From positions 1,054,001-1,118,000 of the forward strand of contig NZ_AP019367.1 in assembly GCF_003966955.1 (NCBI RefSeq): a stretch of 64,000 nucleotides of DNA. The letters run 5' to 3'. Of the stretch, positions 34,355-42,794 are shown in pieces (the stretch's first letter is position 1; each line of letters begins with the position of its first letter). The notes under the pieces were generated by a model, which was given only the letters and a program-made list of their open reading frames with translations, did not search any database and had not been told where the DNA came from. Source of the DNA: Parolsenella catena. GTDB taxonomy: Bacteria > Actinomycetota > Coriobacteriia > Coriobacteriales > Atopobiaceae. Both the position numbers and the translations under genes were made by a program.

Positions 34355-37132
34355 CTAGTCGCGGCCGAGGCGGTGGCTGTAGTAGGTGTCTGCCAAGGGC
34401 AGGTTGGGTCGCAGCCTGCCGTCGAGCGCGTGGTAGGCGTTCTGGACGGCCGGCGCCGTGGGGATCGTGGCGATCTCGCCGATGCCCTTGCCGCCGTAGG
34501 CCACGGGCAGCTGCTCGTCCTTCTCCACGTAGATGGCATGGATCTGGGGGATGTCGGTGGAGCGCAGGAGCCCGAGCGTGCCGTACTTGACCTGCGGCAC
34601 GCAGTCCTTGAGCGGCCACTGCTCGGTGAGCGCGTATCCCATGCCCATGAGCACGCCGCCCTCGATCTGGCCCTGGATGGCGATGGGGTTGATGACGCGG
34701 CCCGAGTCGTGCGCGGCGTAGACCTGCTCGACTCTGCCCTCGTCGTCGAGGATAACGACGTGCGTGGCAAAGCCGTAGCAGATGTGGCTCTTGGGGTTGG
34801 GCACGTCCGCGCCCAGCTTGTCGGTCTTCTCGAGGTACTCGTAGTAGAACTCGTGCCCCTCGAGGGCGCGCAGGGCCTCGGCGGGATGCTTGGGATGCAC
34901 GGCGTGTCCCGGCGTGAGCTGCTCGGCGCTCACCTCGAAGGTGGTGCCGTCGGCGAACTCGTGGGTGACGCCGTCTCCCTTGGCACTCACGCGATCGTCG
35001 CACACGGCCTCGCCGCGCTCGATGGCAAGCATGGCGTCACGCAGCAGGAACGCCGCGCCGCGCACGGCCTCGCCGGTGACGACGGTCTGACGCGAGCCAG
35101 ACGTGGTGCCAGAGTCAGGCGCCGCCTCCGTTGAGCACTCGCCGTTTGCGATGCACGAGAGGGGCAGGCCGCACGCCTCGGCAACGTCCTGGAGAAACAC
35201 GGTGTTGCAGCCCTGGCCGATGTCGGAGGTCGCGGCGTAGATGACGGCGCGGCCGTCCTCGACGCGGATGTTGCAGCGGCCCGCGTCCGGCAGGCCCACG
35301 CCCACGCCGGCGTTCTTCATGGAGCAGGCGATGCCCGCGTGTCCCGGGTGCGCGTAGTAGACGTCCCTCACGGCCTCGAGCGTCTCCTTGAGGGCCGTGG
35401 AGCAGTCCGCGATCTGGCCGTTGGGCAGGACCTCACCCGGCTCGATGGCATTGCGATAGCGAATCTCCCACGGGTCGATGCCGGCCTTCTCGGCCAGGAC
35501 GTCGATGAGACTCTCCAGGGCGAACTCGGACTGGCACACGCCAAAGCCACGGAAGGCGCCCGCGGGCGGGTTGTTGGTATAGTAGCCGTATCCGCGGATG
35601 TCGGTGTTCTGGTACTTGTAGGGGCCCACGGAGTGCGTGCAGGCGCGCTCGAGGACAGGTCCGCACAGGCTTGCGTAGGCGCCCGTGTCAAAGTTGATCT
35701 CGCAGTCCAGGCCGGTGAAGTTGCCGTCCTTGTCGCAGCCGAGCGTGAACGTTGCGTCCATGGCGTGGCGCTTGGGATGGAAGTAGAGCGACTCCTGGCG
35801 CGAGAAGCGGCACTTGACGGGACGTCCGAACTTGTAGGCGGCGAGGGCCGCGAGATGCTGGCAGGAGACGTCCTCCTTGCCACCGAAGCCGCCGCCCACG
35901 AGCATCGTCTCGACGACGACGCGCTCGGGCGTGTCGTCCCAGCCGAACATGTGCGCGCACTCCTTGCGCGTGTCGTAGGCGCCCTGGTCGGTGGACCAGA
36001 TCTTGACACCGTCCTTGTAGGGGGCGGCCACGGCGCACTCCGGCTCGAGGAAGGCGTGCTCCGTGAACGGCGTGGTGAAGCGCTGGGTCACGGTGTAGGC
36101 GGACTCGGCAAGGGCCTTCGCGGCGTCTCCGCGCGTGACGTGACGGCTCTGGCAGACGTTGTCCGCAAGCTCGACGGTGTTGCCGAACGCAAAGAAGCTG
36201 TCGTGGATGCGAGGCGCGTCGGGCGCCTTTGCCTCCTCGATGGATCGGACGGGCTCGAGCGGCTCGTACTCGACCTTGACGAGCTTCTTGGCACGCTCGA
36301 GGGTCTTTGCGTCCTCGGCGACGACGAGCGCGACGGCATCTCCCAAGCAGCGGGTGATGTCTCCCTCGGCAATCATGACGTCCCAGTCCTGGATGAGGTG
36401 GCCCACCTGGTTGTGTGGCACGTCGGCGGCCGTGAGCACGCCCACGACGCCGGGAAGCGCCTCGGCCTTGCTCGCATCAATGGACAGGACGCGGGCGCGC
36501 GGGTACTTGGACCGCACGGCCGACGCGTAGCTGAGACCGGGGAAGTCCTGCTCGGTCATGTCATCGGGGTACTTGCCAAAACCCAGCACCTTGCGGCGCA
36601 CGTCGACGCGGAAGATCTGCTCGCCCACCGCGTAGTTGTCGCCACGCTCGGCGGACGGGTCGATCTGCTCGTCTCCGCGCAGTATGGCGGCGGCGCGCTT
36701 GATGCCCACGAGGATGCGCTTGTAGCCGGTGCAGCGGCAGACGTTGCCCTTGATGGCCTGGGAGATCTCCAGGTCGGTGGGGTCGGGCGTGCGGCGGCAC
36801 AGGGCAGCGCCCGCCATGACCATGCCCGGGATGCAGAAGCCGCACTGGACGGCGCCGGCTGCGCCGAACGCATAGACGAACGCCTCCTGCTCGCGCTCCG
36901 TGAGACCCTCGATGGTGACGATGTCGTGGCCCTGGGCGAGCTTGGTGGTGAGGACGCACGACTTCACGGCCCGGTTGTCAACGATGATCGTGCACGTGCC
37001 GCACGCACCCTCCGAGCAGCCGTCCTTGACGCTCGTGAGATGAAGGTCATCGCGCAGGTAGCGGAGGATCGACTTGTTCTCGGACGTGACGTAGTCGCGG
37101 CCGTTGATGTGCAGCGTGTACTCGGCAGCCAT
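34355..37132 (-). CDS. xdhD: One-chain selenium-type xanthine dehydrogenase (XdhD-like)
   Basis: The 925-residue protein fuses an N-terminal [2Fe-2S] pair (CSEGACGTC near residue 38, CGFCIPGM near 96, CRCTGYK near 133) to the molybdenum domain, with GGGFGGKEDVSC near 417, AFRGFGVCQSEFA near 523, SDIGQGCNT near 638 and GGKGIGEIAT near 882. It has no FAD domain, so electrons must pass to another partner. The E. coli homologue XdhD (956 residues) is of the selenium-dependent molybdenum hydroxylase group. There is no in-frame selenocysteine codon; selenium in such enzymes is a labile sulfur-like ligand. It follows ygfK and the polyferredoxin in transcription order, which points to electron transfer with them. 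Confidence 0.9.
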   Translation of the reverse strand: MAAEYTLHINGRDYVTSENKSILRYLRDDLHLTSVKDGCSEGACGTCTIIVDNRAVKSCVLTTKLAQGHDIVTIEGLTEREQEAFVYAFGAAGAVQCGFCIPGMVMAGAALCRRTPDPTDLEISQAIKGNVCRCTGYKRILVGIKRAAAILRGDEQIDPSAERGDNYAVGEQIFRVDVRRKVLGFGKYPDDMTEQDFPGLSYASAVRSKYPRARVLSIDASKAEALPGVVGVLTAADVPHNQVGHLIQDWDVMIAEGDITRCLGDAVALVVAEDAKTLERAKKLVKVEYEPLEPVRSIEEAKAPDAPRIHDSFFAFGNTVELADNVCQSRHVTRGDAAKALAESAYTVTQRFTTPFTEHAFLEPECAVAAPYKDGVKIWSTDQGAYDTRKECAHMFGWDDTPERVVVETMLVGGGFGGKEDVSCQHLAALAAYKFGRPVKCRFSRQESLYFHPKRHAMDATFTLGCDKDGNFTGLDCEINFDTGAYASLCGPVLERACTHSVGPYKYQNTDIRGYGYYTNNPPAGAFRGFGVCQSEFALESLIDVLAEKAGIDPWEIRYRNAIEPGEVLPNGQIADCSTALKETLEAVRDVYYAHPGHAGIACSMKNAGVGVGLPDAGRCNIRVEDGRAVIYAATSDIGQGCNTVFLQDVAEACGLPLSCIANGECSTEAAPDSGTTSGSRQTVVTGEAVRGAAFLLRDAMLAIERGEAVCDDRVSAKGDGVTHEFADGTTFEVSAEQLTPGHAVHPKHPAEALRALEGHEFYYEYLEKTDKLGADVPNPKSHICYGFATHVVILDDEGRVEQVYAAHDSGRVINPIAIQGQIEGGVLMGMGYALTEQWPLKDCVPQVKYGTLGLLRSTDIPQIHAIYVEKDEQLPVAYGGKGIGEIATIPTAPAVQNAYHALDGRLRPNLPLADTYYSHRLGRD

Positions 37133-37144
37133 GTCTTGCCTCCC

Positions 37145-37660
37145 CTACCTCTCGGCCACGATGCCGAACGCATCGCGGATGACGTTTCTTGGACACTTGG
37201 TGGCGCACATGCCGCAGGAGATGCAATGCGACCAGTCGATGACGGCATGGTTGTCTGTCACGTGGATGGCGCCGGCCGGGCAGGCACGCTCGCAGGCACC
37301 GCAGGCAACGCAGCTGTTGTCGCACACGAGGCGGGCGTCGGAGCCCTTCTCGGTGTTGGAGCAGCGCGCCGTGATGGTGAACTCGCGCTCGACGAGCTGG
37401 ATGATACCCTGCTCGCAGGAGCGCGCGCACAGTCCGCACCCGATGCAGGCGGACGCGTCAACGACGGCGACGCCGCGCTCGTTGATGTGGATGGCGTTCT
37501 TGCGGCACACGCCCACGCACGTGCCGCAGCCGATGCAGCCCTGCTTGCAACCCTGCAGGTCGCAGCCGCCGTTGCACATGACGACCGCGACGGGGCGGGG
37601 CTTTCTCGGACGGGTGGCCGCGGGTCTCGCGGTCTTATGCTTGTTGTTGTCGTAGGCCAT
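37145..37660 (-). CDS. Four-cluster [4Fe-4S] ferredoxin
   Basis: The 171-residue protein has four typical cluster motifs: CIGCGTCVGVC, CIGCGLCARSC, CVACGACERAC and CISCGMCATKC, each followed by a remote Cys, plus an extra Cys-rich CNGGCDLQGC stretch. It resembles polyferredoxins with an RnfB-like layout and the E. coli YgfS-type ferredoxin of the same cluster. It lies 12 bp before xdhD and 147 bp after ygfK, so it most likely carries electrons between those proteins. It has a basic Arg/Lys-rich start. Confidence 0.88.
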   Translation of the reverse strand: MAYDNNKHKTARPAATRPRKPRPVAVVMCNGGCDLQGCKQGCIGCGTCVGVCRKNAIHINERGVAVVDASACIGCGLCARSCEQGIIQLVEREFTITARCSNTEKGSDARLVCDNSCVACGACERACPAGAIHVTDNHAVIDWSHCISCGMCATKCPRNVIRDAFGIVAER

Positions 37661-37762
37661 GTCCTTGGCCTTTCGTTTCTCGCGGGGCGCCTGCGTGGCC
37701 GGGCGCGGAGCCCAGGCCCCGCAGGCACCCGAATGACATAGGGGGAACCTCCCGACGGGAAA

Positions 37763-37793
37763 CCGGGCGGGCGCGGGAGGAACGCCCGCCCGG
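37763..37793. terminator. GC hairpin between ygfK and the ferredoxin gene
   Basis: Perfect arms CCGGGCGGGCG (37763-37773) and CGCCCGCCCGG (37783-37793) with a nine-base loop, followed on the minus strand by TTTCCC only. A second inverted pair GCCTGCG/CGCAGGC lies upstream at about 37690-37725. Intercistronic, without a strong U-tail. Confidence 0.55.
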
Positions 37794-37807
37794 ATGGGGC
37801 CACTCGC

Positions 37808-40795
37808 CTACTTGGCGAGCAGGTAGCCGTAGTTGTCGCGCACGGCGCGAATCGTGAGTCGCACGTCCTCAGGCAGGCCGCAGTTGGCGTCGTCGACGTC
37901 ATAGGCGCCCGTGCCGGAGGCGAGGCGAACGAGGAAGGAGCCGTCGGCCTGGGGCAGGAAGCCGCGGTTCTCGGAGGCGCCCATGTCCTCGGCGCTCCAG
38001 AACAGGGTGAGCTTGTCCTTGAACGGACGGCCCTCCCATGGGCAGAACACGGCGCAGTTGCCGCACTCGTTGCACATGCCGTCCACGTGGATGACCTGGT
38101 GCTGGGCCAGGCCCGGAACGTCGATGGCGACGTTGGCGCGGTTGGGGCAGACGTCGCAGCACACCTCGCAGACCTTGGCGCAGCCCAGGCAGCGGCTGTG
38201 CGCGAGCGGGGCGGCCTCGGTGGAAAGCGTGCCCTTGCGCTCGTAGCACTGCTCGACCGACGCCGCGGCGTTGGCCTCGGCGTAGGCGTTGAAGTCGGCG
38301 CCGAGCATGTCGCGGGCCACGGCCTGCGCGTCGGCGATGGCCTCGACAAAGGTCGCGGGGCCTCGGCGGCAGTCACCGGCGGCCCAGACGCCGTCCACGC
38401 CCGTGGCGGTGCCAGCAGGGCGACCCTTGCGGTCGACCTCGACGCCGGCGGAGGCATAGACCCCGCCCTCGATGTGCTCGCCCACGGCGCAGATCACGGC
38501 CGTGGCCGGGACCTCGACGGTCTCACCGGTGGCAACGGGGCGCTGGCGGCCGGACTCGTCGGGCTCGCCGAGCCTCATGACGTCGCAGGTGAGCTTGCCG
38601 TCCGCCACGCCCTTGGGGGCGAGAAGCTCGCAGAACTCGACGCCGTCTGCCAGCGCCTCCTGCAGCTCGTCCTCGTCGGCGGGCATGAAGCGCTTCGTGC
38701 GGCGGTAGACGATGCGCACGTTCTCGACGCCCGGCAGGCGCTTGGCCACGCGGGCGGCGTCCATGGCGGTGTTTCCGGCGCCCACGATCACGATGTCGGA
38801 GCCAAGCGCGGAGAGGTCCTCGCCGTCCTTGGCGGCACGCAGGAACTCAAGGACGTCATGCTCCTCGCCGTACTCGAGGCCCACGTGGCCCGGCGCCCAG
38901 GCGCCCACGCAGACCACGACGTCCGTGTAGCCCTCGGCCTTGAGCTCATCGACGCTCTTGACCTCGCGTCCCAGCTCGACCTTTGCGCCAAAGGCCAGGC
39001 AGAGCTGCTCGTCGGCGTCGATGTCGTTGTGGGAGATGCGAAACTCCGGGATGACGTGGCGCGCCACGCCGCCGAGGCGGTTCGTGCGCTCGATGATGGT
39101 GACGTCGGCGCCGGCGCGCGTGAGGAAGAACGCCGTCGCGAGGCCGGCCGGGCCGCCGCCGACGACGGCGACGCGCTTGTCGGAGCTGCCGGCGGGCTTG
39201 GCGGCCTTGAGCTCGGCGAGGACCTCGTCAAAGCCACCGCGGGCGGCCTTGAGCTTGCTGGTGCGGATCTGGGCGCCCTCTGCCTCGTAGAAGGCGCGCT
39301 CGCACTTGGCACCGCAGGGGTGCGGGCAGAGGTTGCCGGTGATGTGGGGCAGAGCGTTTCTGCTCACGATGATGCGCAGGGCCTCGGCGAGGTTGCCCTC
39401 GTCGACGGCGTGCAGGTAGGCCGGGATGTCCTGCTGGATGGGGCAGCCGGAGCGGCACGGGGCCGTGAAGCAGCTCGTGAGCGGCAGCGGGGCGCTCACC
39501 TTGTGGGGCTTGGCCGGCTTGATGGGCTTGTGGTACAGCGAGCTTTCCGTGGCCTTCTCGCCCAGGGCGGTGACGGCGGCCACGTCGACGTCCTCGCGAC
39601 GCTCCATGCCCTCAAGGATGTGCGCGATCTGGCTGAAGCGCTCGTAGCCGCCGGGCTTGAGCACCGTGGTGGCCATGGTGATGGGCCAGATGCCCGCGGC
39701 GTACAGGTCATGGATGTTGCGGGCGTCGGCGCCGCCGGAGTAGCTGATGCGCAGCTTGCCGTCGAACTCGGCTGAGATGCGGCGTGCCACCTCGACCGTA
39801 AGCGGGAACAGCGAGCGGCCGGACATGTACATCTCCTCGCTCGGCAGCTCCGAGCGCGTGACATCGACGGGGAACGTGTTCGTGAGCTTCACGCCAAAGG
39901 CGAGGCCGTGGCTCGCGGCGAGGTCGATGAGGCGGCGCATCATCGGGACGGCGTCCTCCCACTGCAGGTCCTCGACGAAGTGCTTGTCGTCGAAGGCGAT
40001 GTAGTCGAAGCCCAGCTCGTTGAGGCGCGCGCGGGCGTAGTCATACCCAAGCAGCGTGGGGTTGCACTTGATGTAGGTGTTGAGGCCCTTCTCGCAGATA
40101 AGGTAGGTGGCGATGCGCTCGATCTCTGCCGGAGGGCAGCCGTGGAGCGTGGACTCGGTGACCGAGGTGGAGACGTGCGGGCTCACGGAGTTCACGAACT
40201 CGGCGTCGACGTGCTCGAAGCGGTCGAGGTTGGCGAGCGCCCAGTCGCGGCACTCGGCCCACACGGCCGTGTTGCTCGCGTCCTTCATGGACTCGATGTA
40301 GTTGTCGACCTTGGCGCTCTTGATGCCCTCGAGGTCGTAGCCCACGCTCATGTTGAAGACGAAGCCGTCAGCCGCACCCAGCCCAAGCTCGCGCGACAGC
40401 AGCTTGCAGGCCCACCAGGCCTTTACGTACTCGTTGAGCGCCTGGCTAACCTCAAGCTCGGTGGACCACTCGCAGTTGTAGCACTCGTCCTCGGCCACGA
40501 TGCAGGGCTTGTTGACGCACGCGGACAGCTCGGCGCCGTCCATGACCTGCACGGTCTTGACCTCGAAGAAGCGGGACCCCGCCACGTAGGAGGCAACGAT
40601 GTTCTGCGCGAGCTGGCTGTTGGGGCCGGCAGCCGGGCCAAACGGCGACTCGATCTTCTCGTTGAAGATGGGGTCGGCGCCGCCCTCGTGGCGCACGATC
40701 TTGCGCACGCCGAATACGCTGCCGAGGTTGGCGTGCTCGGTGAGGATCCAGTCCATCATCTGTGCGAACGGGATCGGCCTCATGATGTCGCTCAT
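37808..40795 (-). CDS. ygfK: YgfK, multidomain iron-sulfur flavoprotein oxidoreductase
   Basis: The 995-residue protein has several parts. Residues 1-390 are a dihydroorotate-dehydrogenase-like barrel. A GltD-like iron-sulfur segment follows (CRSGCPIQQDIP near 450, CPHPCGAKC near 492). The flavin/NAD(P) domains come next (VAVVGGGPAGLATAFFLTRA near 540 and IVIVGAGNTAMDAARVAKR near 665), and a C-terminal ferredoxin part (CLGCAKVCEVCCDVCP near 868 and CNECGNCAVFC near 905). E. coli YgfK is 1032 residues and is annotated as a putative selenate reductase subunit, but the context here favours a role in purine degradation. The reaction is unknown. Confidence 0.9.
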   Translation of the reverse strand: MSDIMRPIPFAQMMDWILTEHANLGSVFGVRKIVRHEGGADPIFNEKIESPFGPAAGPNSQLAQNIVASYVAGSRFFEVKTVQVMDGAELSACVNKPCIVAEDECYNCEWSTELEVSQALNEYVKAWWACKLLSRELGLGAADGFVFNMSVGYDLEGIKSAKVDNYIESMKDASNTAVWAECRDWALANLDRFEHVDAEFVNSVSPHVSTSVTESTLHGCPPAEIERIATYLICEKGLNTYIKCNPTLLGYDYARARLNELGFDYIAFDDKHFVEDLQWEDAVPMMRRLIDLAASHGLAFGVKLTNTFPVDVTRSELPSEEMYMSGRSLFPLTVEVARRISAEFDGKLRISYSGGADARNIHDLYAAGIWPITMATTVLKPGGYERFSQIAHILEGMERREDVDVAAVTALGEKATESSLYHKPIKPAKPHKVSAPLPLTSCFTAPCRSGCPIQQDIPAYLHAVDEGNLAEALRIIVSRNALPHITGNLCPHPCGAKCERAFYEAEGAQIRTSKLKAARGGFDEVLAELKAAKPAGSSDKRVAVVGGGPAGLATAFFLTRAGADVTIIERTNRLGGVARHVIPEFRISHNDIDADEQLCLAFGAKVELGREVKSVDELKAEGYTDVVVCVGAWAPGHVGLEYGEEHDVLEFLRAAKDGEDLSALGSDIVIVGAGNTAMDAARVAKRLPGVENVRIVYRRTKRFMPADEDELQEALADGVEFCELLAPKGVADGKLTCDVMRLGEPDESGRQRPVATGETVEVPATAVICAVGEHIEGGVYASAGVEVDRKGRPAGTATGVDGVWAAGDCRRGPATFVEAIADAQAVARDMLGADFNAYAEANAAASVEQCYERKGTLSTEAAPLAHSRCLGCAKVCEVCCDVCPNRANVAIDVPGLAQHQVIHVDGMCNECGNCAVFCPWEGRPFKDKLTLFWSAEDMGASENRGFLPQADGSFLVRLASGTGAYDVDDANCGLPEDVRLTIRAVRDNYGYLLAK

Positions 40796-40877
40796 GTCTG
40801 AGCTCCTCTCCTGCCCCGTCGAGACCGCGCGACGAGGGCGAGATGTGTTACGCGCGAGGCATGCCGCCCCGTGCGCG

Positions 40878-40929
40878 ACGGCCCCGCGGAGGCCGTCTGC
40901 CGCGTCCGCGCTCCCCGGCGCGGACGCGG
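40878..40929. terminator. Two GC hairpins between ssnA and ygfK
   Basis: Arms GACGGCC (40878-40884) and GGCCGTC (40892-40898), then perfect 12-bp arms CCGCGTCCGCGC (40900-40911) and GCGCGGACGCGG (40918-40929). They are followed by further GC palindromes up to 40985. No U-tail on the minus strand. They fill the 199-bp gap between ssnA and ygfK and probably process or stabilise mRNA. Confidence 0.55.
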
Positions 40930-40994
40930 TGCGGCGGCACCGGACTCGCCGGCACCGCCAACGGGGACGCCATGGGGGCGCCCCCGGAGAAAAC

Positions 40995-42350
40995 CTAGTA
41001 GGTGCGGTGGTTCAGCGTGCCCCACAGCTTCTTGGACTGCTCGAGCGTCCAGGCGTTGATGCGCTCCTCGTCAAAGGCCACGAACTCGCGGTCCTTGTAG
41101 AGCACCCGGCCGTTCACAATCGTGGTGCGGCAGTTCTTGCCCATCATGCCGAACAGCATGTGGCCGTCGATGTTGTCGCCGGAGAAGGGCGTGAACACCG
41201 GGTAGTCCATCACGATGACGTCTGCGGCGGCACCCGGCGCGAGCTTGCCGAACGTGCGCCCGAAGTACTTGGAGGCCATCGCGTAGTTGTTCTTGAACAG
41301 CATCGTCATGGCCTCGCCCCAGCCCACATTGGGCATGGCGGCGTTATGGCGCTGGATGACGAGGAAGACCTTGAGGCTCTCGAGCATGTCATGGGTGTAG
41401 GCGTCCGTGCCCATGCAGACGGGGATGCCGCGGCGCATGAACTCGAGCACGGGGGCGCAGCCCACAGCGTTGCCCATGTTAGACTCGGGGTTGTTCACGA
41501 GCCAGGTGCCGGAGTCCTTGATGATGTCCATCTCGGCGGGCGTCACGTGGATGCAGTGGCCGAGCATGGTGTCGGGGCCAAGCAGGTTGTGCTGCAGCAG
41601 GCGCTCGACGGGCGGGATGCCGCCGCGATTCTTGCGGGAGTCCCAGACGTCGTTCATGCCCTCGCAGACGTGGATGTGGAAGCCCGTGAGGCCGTCGTTG
41701 GCCTCGGCCATCTTGTCCATCGTCTCGTCGGAGAGCGTGAAGGTGGCGTGGCCGCCGAACATGGCGGCGATCATCGTGTCGTTGTCCTTCTCGCGCGCGT
41801 CGTGAGCCCAGCGGGCGAACTCGGCGTTCTCGGCGATCGACTGGTCACGCTTCTCCGGGCCACGGCGGTCGGAGACCTCGTAGCACAGGCAGGAGCGCAT
41901 GCCGAGCTCGGCCGCGACGTCCTTGATGGCAAACAGGGAGCCCGGGATCTCGCAGAAGCTCGCGTGGTGGTCGAAGATCGTGGTGACGCCGTCTCGCAGC
42001 GAGTCGAGGATCGTGGCGTAGGCGCTGGCGCGCGTGCCGTCGAGCGTGAGGTTGTCGTCGATCTTCCACCACTGCTGCTCGAGGTTCTCGAGGAAGTTCG
42101 TGGGGTTGCAGCCATCGATGGCAAGGCCGCGGGCAAGGCCCGAGTAGATGTGGGTGTGGCAGTTCACGAGACCCGGCATGATGACGCCGCCATGGGCGTC
42201 GACGTACTCGTAGCCGGGGTTGGCGGCCTTGAGCTCGGCCTCGTCGCCGACGGCAACGATGGTGTCGCCGTCGATGGCAACCGCGCCGTGCTCGAGGTAA
42301 GGCTTCTCGGCGTCTCGGGTGATGACGCGACCATTGCCGACAATAAGCAT
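40995..42350 (-). CDS. ssnA: SsnA family amidohydrolase
   Basis: The 451-residue metal-dependent hydrolase has His65 and His67 in NCHTHIYSGLARG, further ligands in GFHIHVCEG and LGHCIHV, and an Asp in MGTDAYTHDM. The length matches E. coli SsnA (442). The family is of the chlorohydrolase/deaminase type; the substrate in purine breakdown is undecided. Its start at 42350 has AAGGGAGCACC upstream. A half-copy of the ygeX palindrome lies about 211 bp upstream at 42562-42571. Confidence 0.92.
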   Translation of the reverse strand: MLIVGNGRVITRDAEKPYLEHGAVAIDGDTIVAVGDEAELKAANPGYEYVDAHGGVIMPGLVNCHTHIYSGLARGLAIDGCNPTNFLENLEQQWWKIDDNLTLDGTRASAYATILDSLRDGVTTIFDHHASFCEIPGSLFAIKDVAAELGMRSCLCYEVSDRRGPEKRDQSIAENAEFARWAHDAREKDNDTMIAAMFGGHATFTLSDETMDKMAEANDGLTGFHIHVCEGMNDVWDSRKNRGGIPPVERLLQHNLLGPDTMLGHCIHVTPAEMDIIKDSGTWLVNNPESNMGNAVGCAPVLEFMRRGIPVCMGTDAYTHDMLESLKVFLVIQRHNAAMPNVGWGEAMTMLFKNNYAMASKYFGRTFGKLAPGAAADVIVMDYPVFTPFSGDNIDGHMLFGMMGKNCRTTIVNGRVLYKDREFVAFDEERINAWTLEQSKKLWGTLNHRTY

Positions 42351-42561
42351 GGTGCTCCCTTCATCGTCGCAGGCGGGGGTTAACGCCTTCGACAGCTGTC
42401 CTGTGAGCTCGCGCGCCGCATCTGCCGGTGGCGGGTCCTCCCCCGCTCTCGCGCGTGCGGCCCCAAGGTTCGACCGCCTATGCCAATTGTCCCCGCAGAC
42501 GCAGGAAACGCACCATGGTCTTAGCTTAACGGCATATGGCAAACAGAATGTTATCGAACCT

Positions 42562-42577
42562 AACTATTTGTAATAAC
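42562..42577. promoter_or_regulatory. AACTATTTGT site upstream of ssnA
   Basis: The sequence AACTATTTGTAATAAC matches the left arm and spacer of the perfect palindrome upstream of ygeX. A GTTAT at 42550-42554 pairs with the ATAAC end, giving a loose inverted repeat. It is likely a second site of the same regulator. The gap 42351-42720 otherwise has no gene or tRNA visible. Confidence 0.5.
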
Positions 42578-42720
42578 TGCATGTTTATGGCGAAATACGG
42601 GCATGCTGCGAAATTATTACTAATCGGTGAACGGTAGTGCGCGAACATGTTGGGCACCGCGAGTTAGCTGCGGTTTCGTTGCGCACGCACGAGAACAACG
42701 CCGCCGGGCACGGCCGAGGC

Positions 42721-42751
42721 AAAAAGACGGGCCCCGCACGAGCGAGGCCCG
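42721..42751 (-). terminator. Rho-independent terminator of guaD
   Basis: Minus-strand arms CGGGCCTCGC and GCGGGGCCCG with a TCGT loop are followed by TCTTTTT. Confidence 0.82.
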
Positions 42752-42763
42752 CAAGGGCAGACG

Positions 42764-42794
42764 GTGACAGTTTGACCCCGCCCCCAGGTGTCAC
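42764..42794. repeat. REP-like palindrome, TGTCA family
   Basis: GTGACA at 42764-42769 and TGTCAC at 42789-42794 enclose a core with CCCCGCCCCCAGG. The right arm overlaps the guaD stop codon. Same style as 179-217 and 54703-54735. Confidence 0.55.

Noticed and set aside
34355-37132. In-frame TGA coding for selenocysteine in xdhD
   Set aside because: The frame is open throughout with normal stop; selenium in this enzyme group is a labile ligand and not selenocysteine.
37808-40795. Taking the name selenate reductase for YgfK at face value
   Set aside because: The name is historical. The domain set is DHOD-like plus GltD-like plus ferredoxin and the neighbours are purine genes, so no selenate function is claimed.
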